Below are positions 35,671 through 43,265 of a stretch of DNA of 64,000 nucleotides, in pieces (positions within the stretch are counted from its first letter, which is position 1; every line of letters starts with the position of its first letter). Position numbers and translations under genes: made by a program. The stretch is from Pseudomonadota bacterium (lineage in GTDB: Bacteria; Pseudomonadota; Gammaproteobacteria; JAADHS01): the NCBI GenBank assembly GCA_021821045.1, contig JAKACW010000022.1, positions 1 to 64,000 of the forward strand. The letters are read 5' to 3'. The notes under the pieces are model-generated. The model was not told the DNA's origin. It was given only the letters and a program-made list of their open reading frames with translations, and searched no databases.

Positions 35671-35747
35671 CCTACCGCTCAGCGGAACAAAGCCAGAAAT
35701 TCAACTAACGTATCGTCCACGGCCCATTTCTCATGATGTTCGAGGCT

Positions 35748-36848
35748 TTACTCGTCGTCATCATGGTATTTCTTGCGGACCCGCACGAAATCATCCTCGA
35801 TGGATAGGAATGCCTGCACGACGATCGGATCGAAGTGCGACCCCATGCTCTCGACGATGATGCCCTTGCTCTTTTCGTGACTGAAGGCGTCTTTGTAGCA
35901 GCGCTTGGACGTTAGCGCATCGTAGACATCGCCCAAGGCGAGAATGCGCGCGGCCAGCGGAATGCCTTCACCGGATAGTCCTTTTGGATAGCCTGAGCCG
36001 TCCCACTTTTCGTGATGACACTCGGCGATTTCAATCCCCATGCGAACAAATGTGTTCCCAGGATGCTGCCGGTCCACCGCCCGCAACGTGTCCGCACCCA
36101 CGCTGGTATGGGTTTGCATAACAACCCACTCATTCGGGTCGAGTTTGCCCGGTTTTAAAAGGATATCGTCGGGGACGCCGACCTTTCCGATGTCGTGCAA
36201 TGGGCTGGCGGCGAAAATGTTGTCGATGAATTGATCGTCCACCGCTTTGTCGTAGGCGTTGTTGCGCTTGAGCTCGACGGAGAGCAAACGGCAGTATTCC
36301 CGCATGCGCTCAAGGTGCGCGCCGGTTTCCGGATCCTTGGACTCGGCCAGTTTGGACATCGCGAAAATCGCCGCCAATTGCGCCGAGGCGATCTCTTTTA
36401 CCTGTTCCCGAACGCGCTCCTCGAGCAGATGATTCTGATCCTCTATCAACCGTCGGTGGGTCGCTTCAAGATCATGTAGACGTTTCTTCTCAAGGGAGGC
36501 GTGGATGCGCGCGCGCAGGATAACGGCGTTGAAGGGTTTCGGAAGATAATCTTCGGCGCCCATCTCGATACAGCGCACCACGTTGTCGAGTTCGCTTTGA
36601 GCCGAGATCACGATCACCGGCAAGCTGCGCAGTTGCTCGGATGCCTTCATACGCTCGAGCACGCCGAATCCATCAAGGACCGGCATCTGAATATCGAGCA
36701 ACACTAAATCAAAGCCATTGCTCTCGATCTTGCTCAGCGCCCGCGCGCCGTCCTCCGCCATGTCGACTTCGTACCCTTGTTTTTCAAGTCGACGCGACAA
36801 CATGTCCCGATTCAGTTCGTTATCATCAACGACCAATATGCGCGCCAT
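35748..36848 (-). CDS. response regulator with HD-GYP domain (c-di-GMP phosphodiesterase, RpfG-like)
   Basis: A 366-residue protein: receiver (about 1-120: VVDDNELNRD, LVLLDIQMPVLDG, PKPFNA), coiled linker (about 125-160) and HD-GYP domain (about 160-350) with LHDIGKVGVPDD and HHEKWDGSGYPKG. All signature residues are kept, so it should hydrolyse c-di-GMP when phosphorylated. It is first in the block by direction of transcription, 78 bases ahead of the rhodanese gene. It would be the main output of the kinases downstream and could influence the two PilZ proteins in this window. Confidence 0.92.
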   Translation of the reverse strand: MARILVVDDNELNRDMLSRRLEKQGYEVDMAEDGARALSKIESNGFDLVLLDIQMPVLDGFGVLERMKASEQLRSLPVIVISAQSELDNVVRCIEMGAEDYLPKPFNAVILRARIHASLEKKRLHDLEATHRRLIEDQNHLLEERVREQVKEIASAQLAAIFAMSKLAESKDPETGAHLERMREYCRLLSVELKRNNAYDKAVDDQFIDNIFAASPLHDIGKVGVPDDILLKPGKLDPNEWVVMQTHTSVGADTLRAVDRQHPGNTFVRMGIEIAECHHEKWDGSGYPKGLSGEGIPLAARILALGDVYDALTSKRCYKDAFSHEKSKGIIVESMGSHFDPIVVQAFLSIEDDFVRVRKKYHDDDE

Positions 36849-36950
36849 AATCTTCCCGCTAACTCCAAATTAAATAATTCATTCCCGGAATATCCGGCAA
36901 ACCTGCTATTACGAAGCGGGAATCGGGTTGAAAACTTTAGCGCGAGACGG

Positions 36951-37625
36951 CTAATCCGCGTTTTCATCCAAGGGAACGATGGTCAGCGGGCCGCCGAAAC
37001 AGGCTCCGGTGTCAATCAAATGGACGTTGCCCAGGACGGCGGGTTTGGATAGGGGCGTATGACCGCAAAACACCTTGGCGACGCCGCGCACCGGTGAATC
37101 GTCCGCGCCGTGAATCCGGCTGCGACTCCACAGCGCGTACTCCACTGCATGGTCTTCCCCGCTTCGCAGACTCGCCAGGAAGTCCTGCCAAGACAATCCC
37201 GAAGGCACGTCCGCGTGCACGATACCGACCTTGCCGCTACCGGTCATGACTTCGATGGCCAATGGCAATTGCGACAGGGCGCCGATGATCTCATCCTGTG
37301 TCGTCGGATCCGTCCCATGCCACCACTCGCCGCCATTGGTCGCCAGCCAGTCGTCGAGTTGTTTGCCCGCAAGGCGAATCAACATCTGCTCGTGATTGCC
37401 CAGGACAGCGTGGAACCAGCGACGACCCAGCCAATTGTGCACCTGGGCCGACTGCGGGCCGCGGTCCACCAAGTCGCCGACGGAAAATAGTCTGTCGCGC
37501 CGTTTGTCAAAAGCAAGTTTGGCCAGCGCTGTCTCGAGCTTGGCGAATTCGCCGTGAATGTCGCCCACGACATAGTCGCTACCACGCCGATTGGTTCGAA
37601 ATCGTTTCACAACCCGCTGAGTCAT
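36951..37625 (-). CDS. PPP-family serine/threonine phosphatase (PrpA/PrpB-like)
   Basis: A 224-residue calcineurin-fold phosphatase with the family motifs GDIHGEF, GDLVDRGP, LGNHEQM and FCGHTPLSKP, plus VHADVPSG. Bacterial relatives act as Ser/Thr/His phosphatases (PrpA/PrpB) or Ap4A hydrolases. It lies 102 bases before the HD-GYP gene but may form its own unit. An intergenic gap of 143 bases separates it from the cytochrome gene at 37769. Confidence 0.85.
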   Translation of the reverse strand: MTQRVVKRFRTNRRGSDYVVGDIHGEFAKLETALAKLAFDKRRDRLFSVGDLVDRGPQSAQVHNWLGRRWFHAVLGNHEQMLIRLAGKQLDDWLATNGGEWWHGTDPTTQDEIIGALSQLPLAIEVMTGSGKVGIVHADVPSGLSWQDFLASLRSGEDHAVEYALWSRSRIHGADDSPVRGVAKVFCGHTPLSKPAVLGNVHLIDTGACFGGPLTIVPLDENAD

Positions 37626-37768
37626 GGATCACTCGAGTCCGGTACTGCGCATTTCAATACAAGTGTAGTCCCGCCGCGGCCGCTGTCGCGGGATATGAAC
37701 TAAATCGGCGCTTTCGCGGAGAATTTACCGGGGTATTTACTGTGGAGTTAAAAACGACCGTGGCGGCG

Positions 37769-38341
37769 TTACCACCACTTCGGACCGGAGCCCGCGTGGG
37801 GAATGCTGTGGCAACGCTCGCAATTGAACAGGCTGAAAGAGACTTTGTCGTGACAACGGCCGCAGAACTGTCCCTTGAGGATCTTTTCCATGGAAATTTC
37901 GTTGGCGTTCTCCTGCGGCAAGAAGATCGCCGGATGACAGTTGCTGCACGCCAACCACTCCGTGTGCGCTAAATGAGGAAAGCGCACATGGGGCATCTGC
38001 TGAGTGTTCTTCATGATGATGTCGAGATCCATTTCCTGCATGACTTCCTTGCCGCCGTAGTCATCGCCGGAAACGCTGCGCCGCGGCGAAATGAATCCTT
38101 CGCGCAACGTGCGCACCCAATCGACTTCGCCGCGACGGTCTTTCGGAAAATCCGCCATGGACTGTTCGGGATGTTGCAGACTGCGAATGGCTGGATTCTT
38201 AGGATCGTGGATGCCGTCTTGCGCTAGCGGCGTAAGGGGTGCCGCAATTTCTTCGGGCGCGGCGGCAAACGCGGCGGTCCATAACCCCGCGGCAACGCTT
38301 AATTCGAGTACGGTGGCAATTATTGTTTTTCGCGCACCCAT
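37769..38341 (-). CDS. periplasmic triheme c-type cytochrome (c7-like)
   Basis: A 190-residue exported protein with a signal peptide (about 1-27, ending AFA) and three CxxCH haem motifs in the last 80 residues: CSNCH, CGRCH and CERCH. His residues before them (HVRFPHLAH) can give the second axial ligands. The arrangement fits the cytochrome c7/multihaem shuttle family. No oxidase, reductase or other haem partner gene lies nearby, so it may be an electron carrier for a distant complex. The first half, PEEIAAPLTPLAQDGIHDPK, is unassigned. Confidence 0.8.
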   Translation of the reverse strand: MGARKTIIATVLELSVAAGLWTAAFAAAPEEIAAPLTPLAQDGIHDPKNPAIRSLQHPEQSMADFPKDRRGEVDWVRTLREGFISPRRSVSGDDYGGKEVMQEMDLDIIMKNTQQMPHVRFPHLAHTEWLACSNCHPAIFLPQENANEISMEKILKGQFCGRCHDKVSFSLFNCERCHSIPHAGSGPKWW

Positions 38342-38391
38342 TTATGCTCCCTCGCGCTATGGAGCCCTGCGTGCTTGCTCGAAGCACAGCA

Positions 38392-39180
38392 TTACTGAGC
38401 GGTCAGTCGAAACTGCTGGCCTTGATAGTCCAGCACAACGCCTTGTGTTTCGATGGTGGCCACTCGGGGCCCTTCTCTTATTTCATCGCCTTCATGATAT
38501 TTGTTCATGTTGATAAATACAAACCGCTGGTCGGCTTGCGGCGAAAACACATGAACGTCGAGACGCAGGGGCGCCAGGGGCGGAGAAAACGTGTCTTTAA
38601 TCTCCGCGATGTCCGGCAGTTGATCGTCCGCCGGGGGTGACGGCGCTTGCGCGACGGGATTGCCTGCGCTCTCTGGTACGTCTCCATCGGCGTTGTCTGC
38701 CGAGGCGGCCGCGAGATCCGACGGAGGCGACTCCTTCCGTGACGGGACAACGGCCGTCTCTGTCTTATCCTGCCGGGCCGGCACCACCCGCGGCAATCGC
38801 GTTTGCTCATAACGCCGAACCGCATCGATGTCCTCAAGGCGCGGCGCGACCGCAACCGAAGGCGGCTCCGCGGTTGGAACTTCCGACGCAGCGAGCGCGG
38901 TGCTTCGCACACCAGCAAGCGGTGCAGAGGCGGCCTCTGCAGCCGGCTGGTCATCCGTCGGCGTCATTGCGCGCGTCGCATCGCCGGAAATCGTGCCGCG
39001 CTCAATGAGAAAATACCCGCCCACGGCAACCGCATTGAGCAACAAGATTCCCAGGGCAGCCACCTTCCAACGCCGCGCCGCGGTATGACTCTCCATCAGC
39101 ACGGCGTTCTCCAGACCGGGAACGCGCCCGAGATTTCGCTCGTGTTCGGATTTTTGCAGGGCTTCAAGAATGAGTGACAT
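38392..39180 (-). CDS. gspB: type II secretion accessory protein GspB
   Basis: A 262-residue GspB/ExeB-type protein. The N-terminal cytoplasmic motif MSLILEALQKSEHERN is conserved; a membrane helix (about 40-58) and a long Pro/Ala-rich linker lead to a C-terminal periplasmic domain (about 205-262, LDVHVFSPQADQRFVFINMN, YHEGDEI, VLDYQGQQFRL). With GspA it helps insert the secretin through peptidoglycan. The gene is 19 bases after exeA/gspA, as in other gammaproteobacteria. The core gsp genes are not in this window. Confidence 0.88.
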   Translation of the reverse strand: MSLILEALQKSEHERNLGRVPGLENAVLMESHTAARRWKVAALGILLLNAVAVGGYFLIERGTISGDATRAMTPTDDQPAAEAASAPLAGVRSTALAASEVPTAEPPSVAVAPRLEDIDAVRRYEQTRLPRVVPARQDKTETAVVPSRKESPPSDLAAASADNADGDVPESAGNPVAQAPSPPADDQLPDIAEIKDTFSPPLAPLRLDVHVFSPQADQRFVFINMNKYHEGDEIREGPRVATIETQGVVLDYQGQQFRLTAQ

Positions 39181-39199
39181 TGCGTGCCGCCTCGATCGG

Positions 39200-41002
39200 C
39201 TAGTCGTCCGTCAGCAACAGCGGCACATCGTCCGAATTGGTCAACGATGTCAGGTGAATAAGCGTCTTCTCGCCGACCAAGCCGTCGGCGTTCAGTTCAC
39301 GGGCGCGCTGAAAGGCCAAAACCCGCTCCTTCAGCTCGCGGTCAAAAATTTCGGGGTGAGCGTTTGCGGTCTGTTTGCCGTCGAGGCGCTCTAAATTGCG
39401 GCGCAGCCATATCACCAATTCGCCGCGGTCACCCGGTTTGATCAAACGCACGTCCAGCGCCGGCGGGCGCCACAGCACCAGAAAACTGCCTGTCCACACT
39501 TGTTCCATGACCGACTCCGGCACGCGCACGGTATGTTCGCCGGTACGCAGTTGAACGCCGTCGCCGTCCATCCCGTGAACAATGGCGTAGCGCTTGGTGC
39601 CGTCATCCGGGTGTTCAAACCAAATCAGAGCCGGGCGATTGAGCTGGACAAACTCCTGCCAGCTTCCGCTCGCCCAGTGACAGTGCAATCGCGCCCCGAT
39701 GGCCCGTTCGCAGCCCGTAATCCCCGCCAGGCTGGCGTACTCCAGTCCCCACCGCGCAAACAAATAACCGAATGCTTGATCAAGCTCCGCCGCAGCCGGC
39801 GTATTCCAAACAAGCTGACGCAAAGACTCCGCGGTAAACTCCTGCGCAAGCGCCGCGTCGACTTGGATCGGTTCCTCCGTCTCCGCGGCCGCGATCGCAT
39901 CGGCAAGGGCGGAGTCGTTGCTTGCCGATTCGGGTGCGGGCTCCGACCCTTCGGCTGCGCGCGCAGATTGCGCCGCGGTTTCGGTCGAAGTGATCGGCTC
40001 ACGCGAAAGCGGTGCACCGGGCGGCGCCGTTGCGGGCGCCGAAAGCGCGGCGGCGGGTTCAATGGCGTTTGCGGCCAGGTCATGCACCGAGACCGTCGAT
40101 TGCGACTGGAACCACGCCAGCGTGGACAGCACCAACGATGCGGCGACGGCGGCGCCGATGGTCCACCGGGAAGGATCGAGTTTTTTCTTTGGCGCTTCGA
40201 AGCCCAACTCGGCGATGGCTTCGTTCACCATTGACGCCGTGATTTGTTTCTTGTCGCGGGCATATGCACCGAGCAGCGCGCGATCGCACAAAATGTTGAC
40301 CAAGCGCGGGACGCCGCCCGCAAAACGCCAAACGCGCTTCATCGCACCAACGGTAAATGGCTGGATGCTGGCGCCCGCCACCTTCAACCGATGCTGGATA
40401 TAGGCCTGCGTTTCGGCGAGGGTCATGGGAACCAGGTGATAGCGGGCGGTGATGCGCTGGGCAAGTTGACGCAGTTCCGGCCGGGCCAGCATTTCGCGCA
40501 ATTCGGGCTGACCCACCAGAATGATCTGCAGCAGTTTTTGCTTGGTGGTTTCCAGATTCGTCAGCAGCCGAATCTGCTCCAGCACTTCGATTTGAAAGTT
40601 CTGCGCTTCATCCACAATCAACACCACGCGGCGCCCGTTGGCGTGCGCCGTGAGCAAATAGGCGTTCAATGCGTCGATGAGCTCTTTGATGCTTTGCGTG
40701 CCGCGCCGATAGGGAACGTGCAGTTCGTCGCAGGCGGCGGCCAAGAATTCGAACGCGGTCAGGCGGGGATTGAATATCAACGCGACGTCGACATTCTCCG
40801 GCAGCTGATCGAGCACCGCGCGGGTCAGGGTCGTCTTGCCCGTTCCCACCTCGCCGGTAAGTTGCACGAAACCGCCGCCTTCCTTGAGTCCGTATAACAA
40901 ATGGGCGAGCGCCTCTTGATGGCGGCCGCTCATGAAGAGGTAGCGCGGATCCGGGGTAATGGTGAATGGGCTTTCGCTGAGACCAAAATAATCCGTGTAC
41001 AT
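39200..41002 (-). CDS. gspA: ExeA/GspA AAA ATPase with peptidoglycan-binding domain
   Basis: A 600-residue inner-membrane ATPase. The AAA domain (about 1-270) has YFGLSESPFTITPDPRYLFM, TGEVGTGKTT (Walker A) and VVLIVDEAQNF (Walker B). A membrane helix (about 285-302) is followed by a periplasmic segment with a C39-like region and a PG_binding_1 domain near the end (LRRNLERLDGK, FDRELKERVLAFQRARELNA). It remodels the cell wall for secretin assembly in type II secretion. It is upstream of gspB with 19 bases between them. Confidence 0.9.
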   Translation of the reverse strand: MYTDYFGLSESPFTITPDPRYLFMSGRHQEALAHLLYGLKEGGGFVQLTGEVGTGKTTLTRAVLDQLPENVDVALIFNPRLTAFEFLAAACDELHVPYRRGTQSIKELIDALNAYLLTAHANGRRVVLIVDEAQNFQIEVLEQIRLLTNLETTKQKLLQIILVGQPELREMLARPELRQLAQRITARYHLVPMTLAETQAYIQHRLKVAGASIQPFTVGAMKRVWRFAGGVPRLVNILCDRALLGAYARDKKQITASMVNEAIAELGFEAPKKKLDPSRWTIGAAVAASLVLSTLAWFQSQSTVSVHDLAANAIEPAAALSAPATAPPGAPLSREPITSTETAAQSARAAEGSEPAPESASNDSALADAIAAAETEEPIQVDAALAQEFTAESLRQLVWNTPAAAELDQAFGYLFARWGLEYASLAGITGCERAIGARLHCHWASGSWQEFVQLNRPALIWFEHPDDGTKRYAIVHGMDGDGVQLRTGEHTVRVPESVMEQVWTGSFLVLWRPPALDVRLIKPGDRGELVIWLRRNLERLDGKQTANAHPEIFDRELKERVLAFQRARELNADGLVGEKTLIHLTSLTNSDDVPLLLTDD

Positions 41003-41075
41003 GGGGCGCAGTATAACGCAACCGGCACCAACGCTCCACCGGGCCGGCGCGGTAAACCGTCCTTGTTTCAGAGGG

Positions 41076-42002
41076 TTATGGCGTCGGCAGCGGACTGAGA
41101 CGAGGATAGAAGTAGACGTGCGGGCGCAGCCCCATCACTTTTTCGCTGAGCGTGAAGTATCCCGACCCGTCCGCCGCCCAGGCCACCGCCTCCCCTTGCA
41201 GCTCGCGCACATAGGGCACCCGCTGGGGCGGTCTCTGCAACGTTTCCATCCAAGTCGCGCCTGCGGCCACACGCCAATAATAAATTTCGGACATCGTCTT
41301 GAGGAGAATTTCGCCGCCGTCGGGCGACACATCGCCGGCAACGACCCCCGACACCGGCAGCTCCCCTTCGGGCGCCACGTCGAGACGACCGCCGAAGGGC
41401 TGCGGGTATGGCAAGCGATAAAGAAGAACCTGCGCTTCCCGTTTCGTAACGATGTAGATGTCTTTCGTCCGTGGGTCGACCATCAGCGCTTCGGCGTCGC
41501 GGGGACGATCGGTGAAGCGGACTCGCAATACGTCGGCGGACGCATGCTTCGAAAACACCTGTTTGCCGAGCGTCAACGCCGGTTCGGCCACGCGGCAAAT
41601 CTGTCTTTCGGGGAACTGCGCAAGATTGTCGCCGACGTCGCCTACATAAAGATAATGCTCGTCGGGTTGCGGTCCCGGTCCCGCCGCCAGATCTTCCCAA
41701 TCGCGCGCGGAACAGCCATCAAGCCACAATTCGCCGTAGTACTTTCCGTCGCGGTCGAGCAGGTAGAGCCGATTGGTATCGCCTGAATCGTTGTGTACCC
41801 ACAGCAGTCCCGGATAGCGTCGACTCGCCGCGACGCCGGAGATTTCAATGAGGTGCGCCGCCCGCACTTCGCCGCCGTCGACGCGATCGCCGATACGCAC
41901 CTCCGTCAGTGGCGCCATTGGGACGAGTGAACAGCCGCCAAGCACCAGCGCGCAACAAATGACAACGCCGCGAACGATTGGAGTGATCGTCGAACAGAAC
42001 AT
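41076..42002 (-). CDS. lipoprotein with a beta-propeller-like domain, unknown function
   Basis: A 308-residue lipoprotein (lipobox LGGC, Cys at about 24). The chain shows repeated beta-propeller-like strands: SGVAASRRYPGLLWVHNDSG, RLYLLDRDGKYYGELWL, DWEDLAAGPGPQPDEHYLYV and EALMVDPRTKDIYIVTKRE. HNDSGD with DWEDLA is typical of an extracellular propeller group related to SdiA-regulated or esterase-like proteins. I do not recognise an enzyme motif. It lies 70 bases after the HDOD gene in the same direction. Confidence 0.6.
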   Translation of the reverse strand: MFCSTITPIVRGVVICCALVLGGCSLVPMAPLTEVRIGDRVDGGEVRAAHLIEISGVAASRRYPGLLWVHNDSGDTNRLYLLDRDGKYYGELWLDGCSARDWEDLAAGPGPQPDEHYLYVGDVGDNLAQFPERQICRVAEPALTLGKQVFSKHASADVLRVRFTDRPRDAEALMVDPRTKDIYIVTKREAQVLLYRLPYPQPFGGRLDVAPEGELPVSGVVAGDVSPDGGEILLKTMSEIYYWRVAAGATWMETLQRPPQRVPYVRELQGEAVAWAADGSGYFTLSEKVMGLRPHVYFYPRLSPLPTP

Positions 42003-42072
42003 GAAGGAAGCTTTCGCTGCGACTAAAGCGTCAACGTATCAAACGCGTTAGCGCCGATCAACCGGCGAGGCG

Positions 42073-42963
42073 CTAGCGCTCGGATTGGACAATTTGAGCT
42101 ACCAGTCCGTCGATGCCCTCTTGCTGCTCGTTGAGACTGGCCAGCGCCTCGTTGGCATCGTCGTCCGTGAGCCCGAGGGCAATCAGGATATTGGCCGGCA
42201 GCGCGTCCAGTTCGCCGTCGCCGCCATGCTCCTTTTTCAGCAACGTGTCGGCCAAAATTGCCAACCGCACGTAGTTGGCCCACTCACCCTGGTAATAAAC
42301 GTTGTGATGATTCAGCACCACGGCGAGCACTTCTTGGGGCATCTTCCACTGACGCAACAATCCAACGCCCAACTCGGCGTGGGTCAAGCCCAAAGTTTCA
42401 ACTTCGATCTGCGTGATCGGCGCATCCGGATTCTCCTCGACCGCGCGATTGAGAATATTGAACTCCGGCTCCAACAAATAGCCCAGCAGCAAGAAACCGA
42501 TGTCGTGAACCAAGCCGGCGAGGTAGAGCAGTCCCAGACTCGGACGTGGCTGCGTGCTCGTCGATCGAGCCAGCGCTTGCATCAAGTGCGCGGACTTGAA
42601 GGCATGGGTCCAGAACGCACGCAGGCCCAGTGGACCTTCCCGCGAATGACTCAAGGCTTTTCCCGCCGCCAACCCCAAAGCGATGTGCATCGCCTTTTCA
42701 AACCCGAGCACGCGACCGACGGCATCCTGGATCGATTCGATTTTTCCACGGTAGCCAAAGAAGGCCGACCCGGCGTACTTCATGATCTGGCTGGCCATGC
42801 TTGGATCGAGTTCAATCAGCGCGGCAAGTTTGCGCGCGTCCGCGCCGGGGTCCTGCTTGAGTTTCAGCAAACCGTGCGCGACCTCCGGCAACGGCGGTAA
42901 TTCCGTGACCTGGCTTAGGCGACGGTTCAGGTCCGGCAATAGACTGTTCAAACTCCAAGACAT
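42073..42963 (-). CDS. HDOD-domain signalling protein
   Basis: A 296-residue single-domain HDOD protein. Opening motif LSQVTELPPLPEVAHGLLKL, then LAALIELDPSMASQIMKYAG, IQDAVGRVLGFEKAMHIALG, LVHDIGFLLLGYL and HHNVYYQG. The HD site is partly kept (HDIG), but the rest of the HD-GYP signature is absent. Such proteins regulate motility and c-di-GMP partners. The start chosen is ATG at 42963; an in-frame upstream stretch to 43053 has no family similarity. Confidence 0.82.
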   Translation of the reverse strand: MSWSLNSLLPDLNRRLSQVTELPPLPEVAHGLLKLKQDPGADARKLAALIELDPSMASQIMKYAGSAFFGYRGKIESIQDAVGRVLGFEKAMHIALGLAAGKALSHSREGPLGLRAFWTHAFKSAHLMQALARSTSTQPRPSLGLLYLAGLVHDIGFLLLGYLLEPEFNILNRAVEENPDAPITQIEVETLGLTHAELGVGLLRQWKMPQEVLAVVLNHHNVYYQGEWANYVRLAILADTLLKKEHGGDGELDALPANILIALGLTDDDANEALASLNEQQEGIDGLVAQIVQSER

Positions 42964-43265
42964 AGTCGACTTCGAATCCTCTAACTCGGTTACGGCGAGA
43001 ACACTGGACACCAGAAAATGATGATTGCGATCTCCCCGGCCTGCCCATGTCATCGGCCCACAGCGAAGGGATTTGATACCGGATAACCATTAAGCGCAAT
43101 AAATCCGCACTTTCCTTCCCTGGGCGGGAGTTACGTCGCAAAAAATACCCGGTCGCACGGCTCGAAACAGGCGGCATGGTGATATTACGTAGTTACGGGC
43201 CGTAATTATTAGTGTTTACTTGCGCTCGGCCCGGTTCGACTTGGTCGATTCCCGGCAAGCCGATA
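42964..43265. other. intergenic region between HDOD and S8 protease genes
   Basis: 302 bases between divergent genes. It includes a GTG-started in-frame extension of the protease from 43212. No convincing promoter, hairpin or small gene is seen. Confidence 0.4.
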
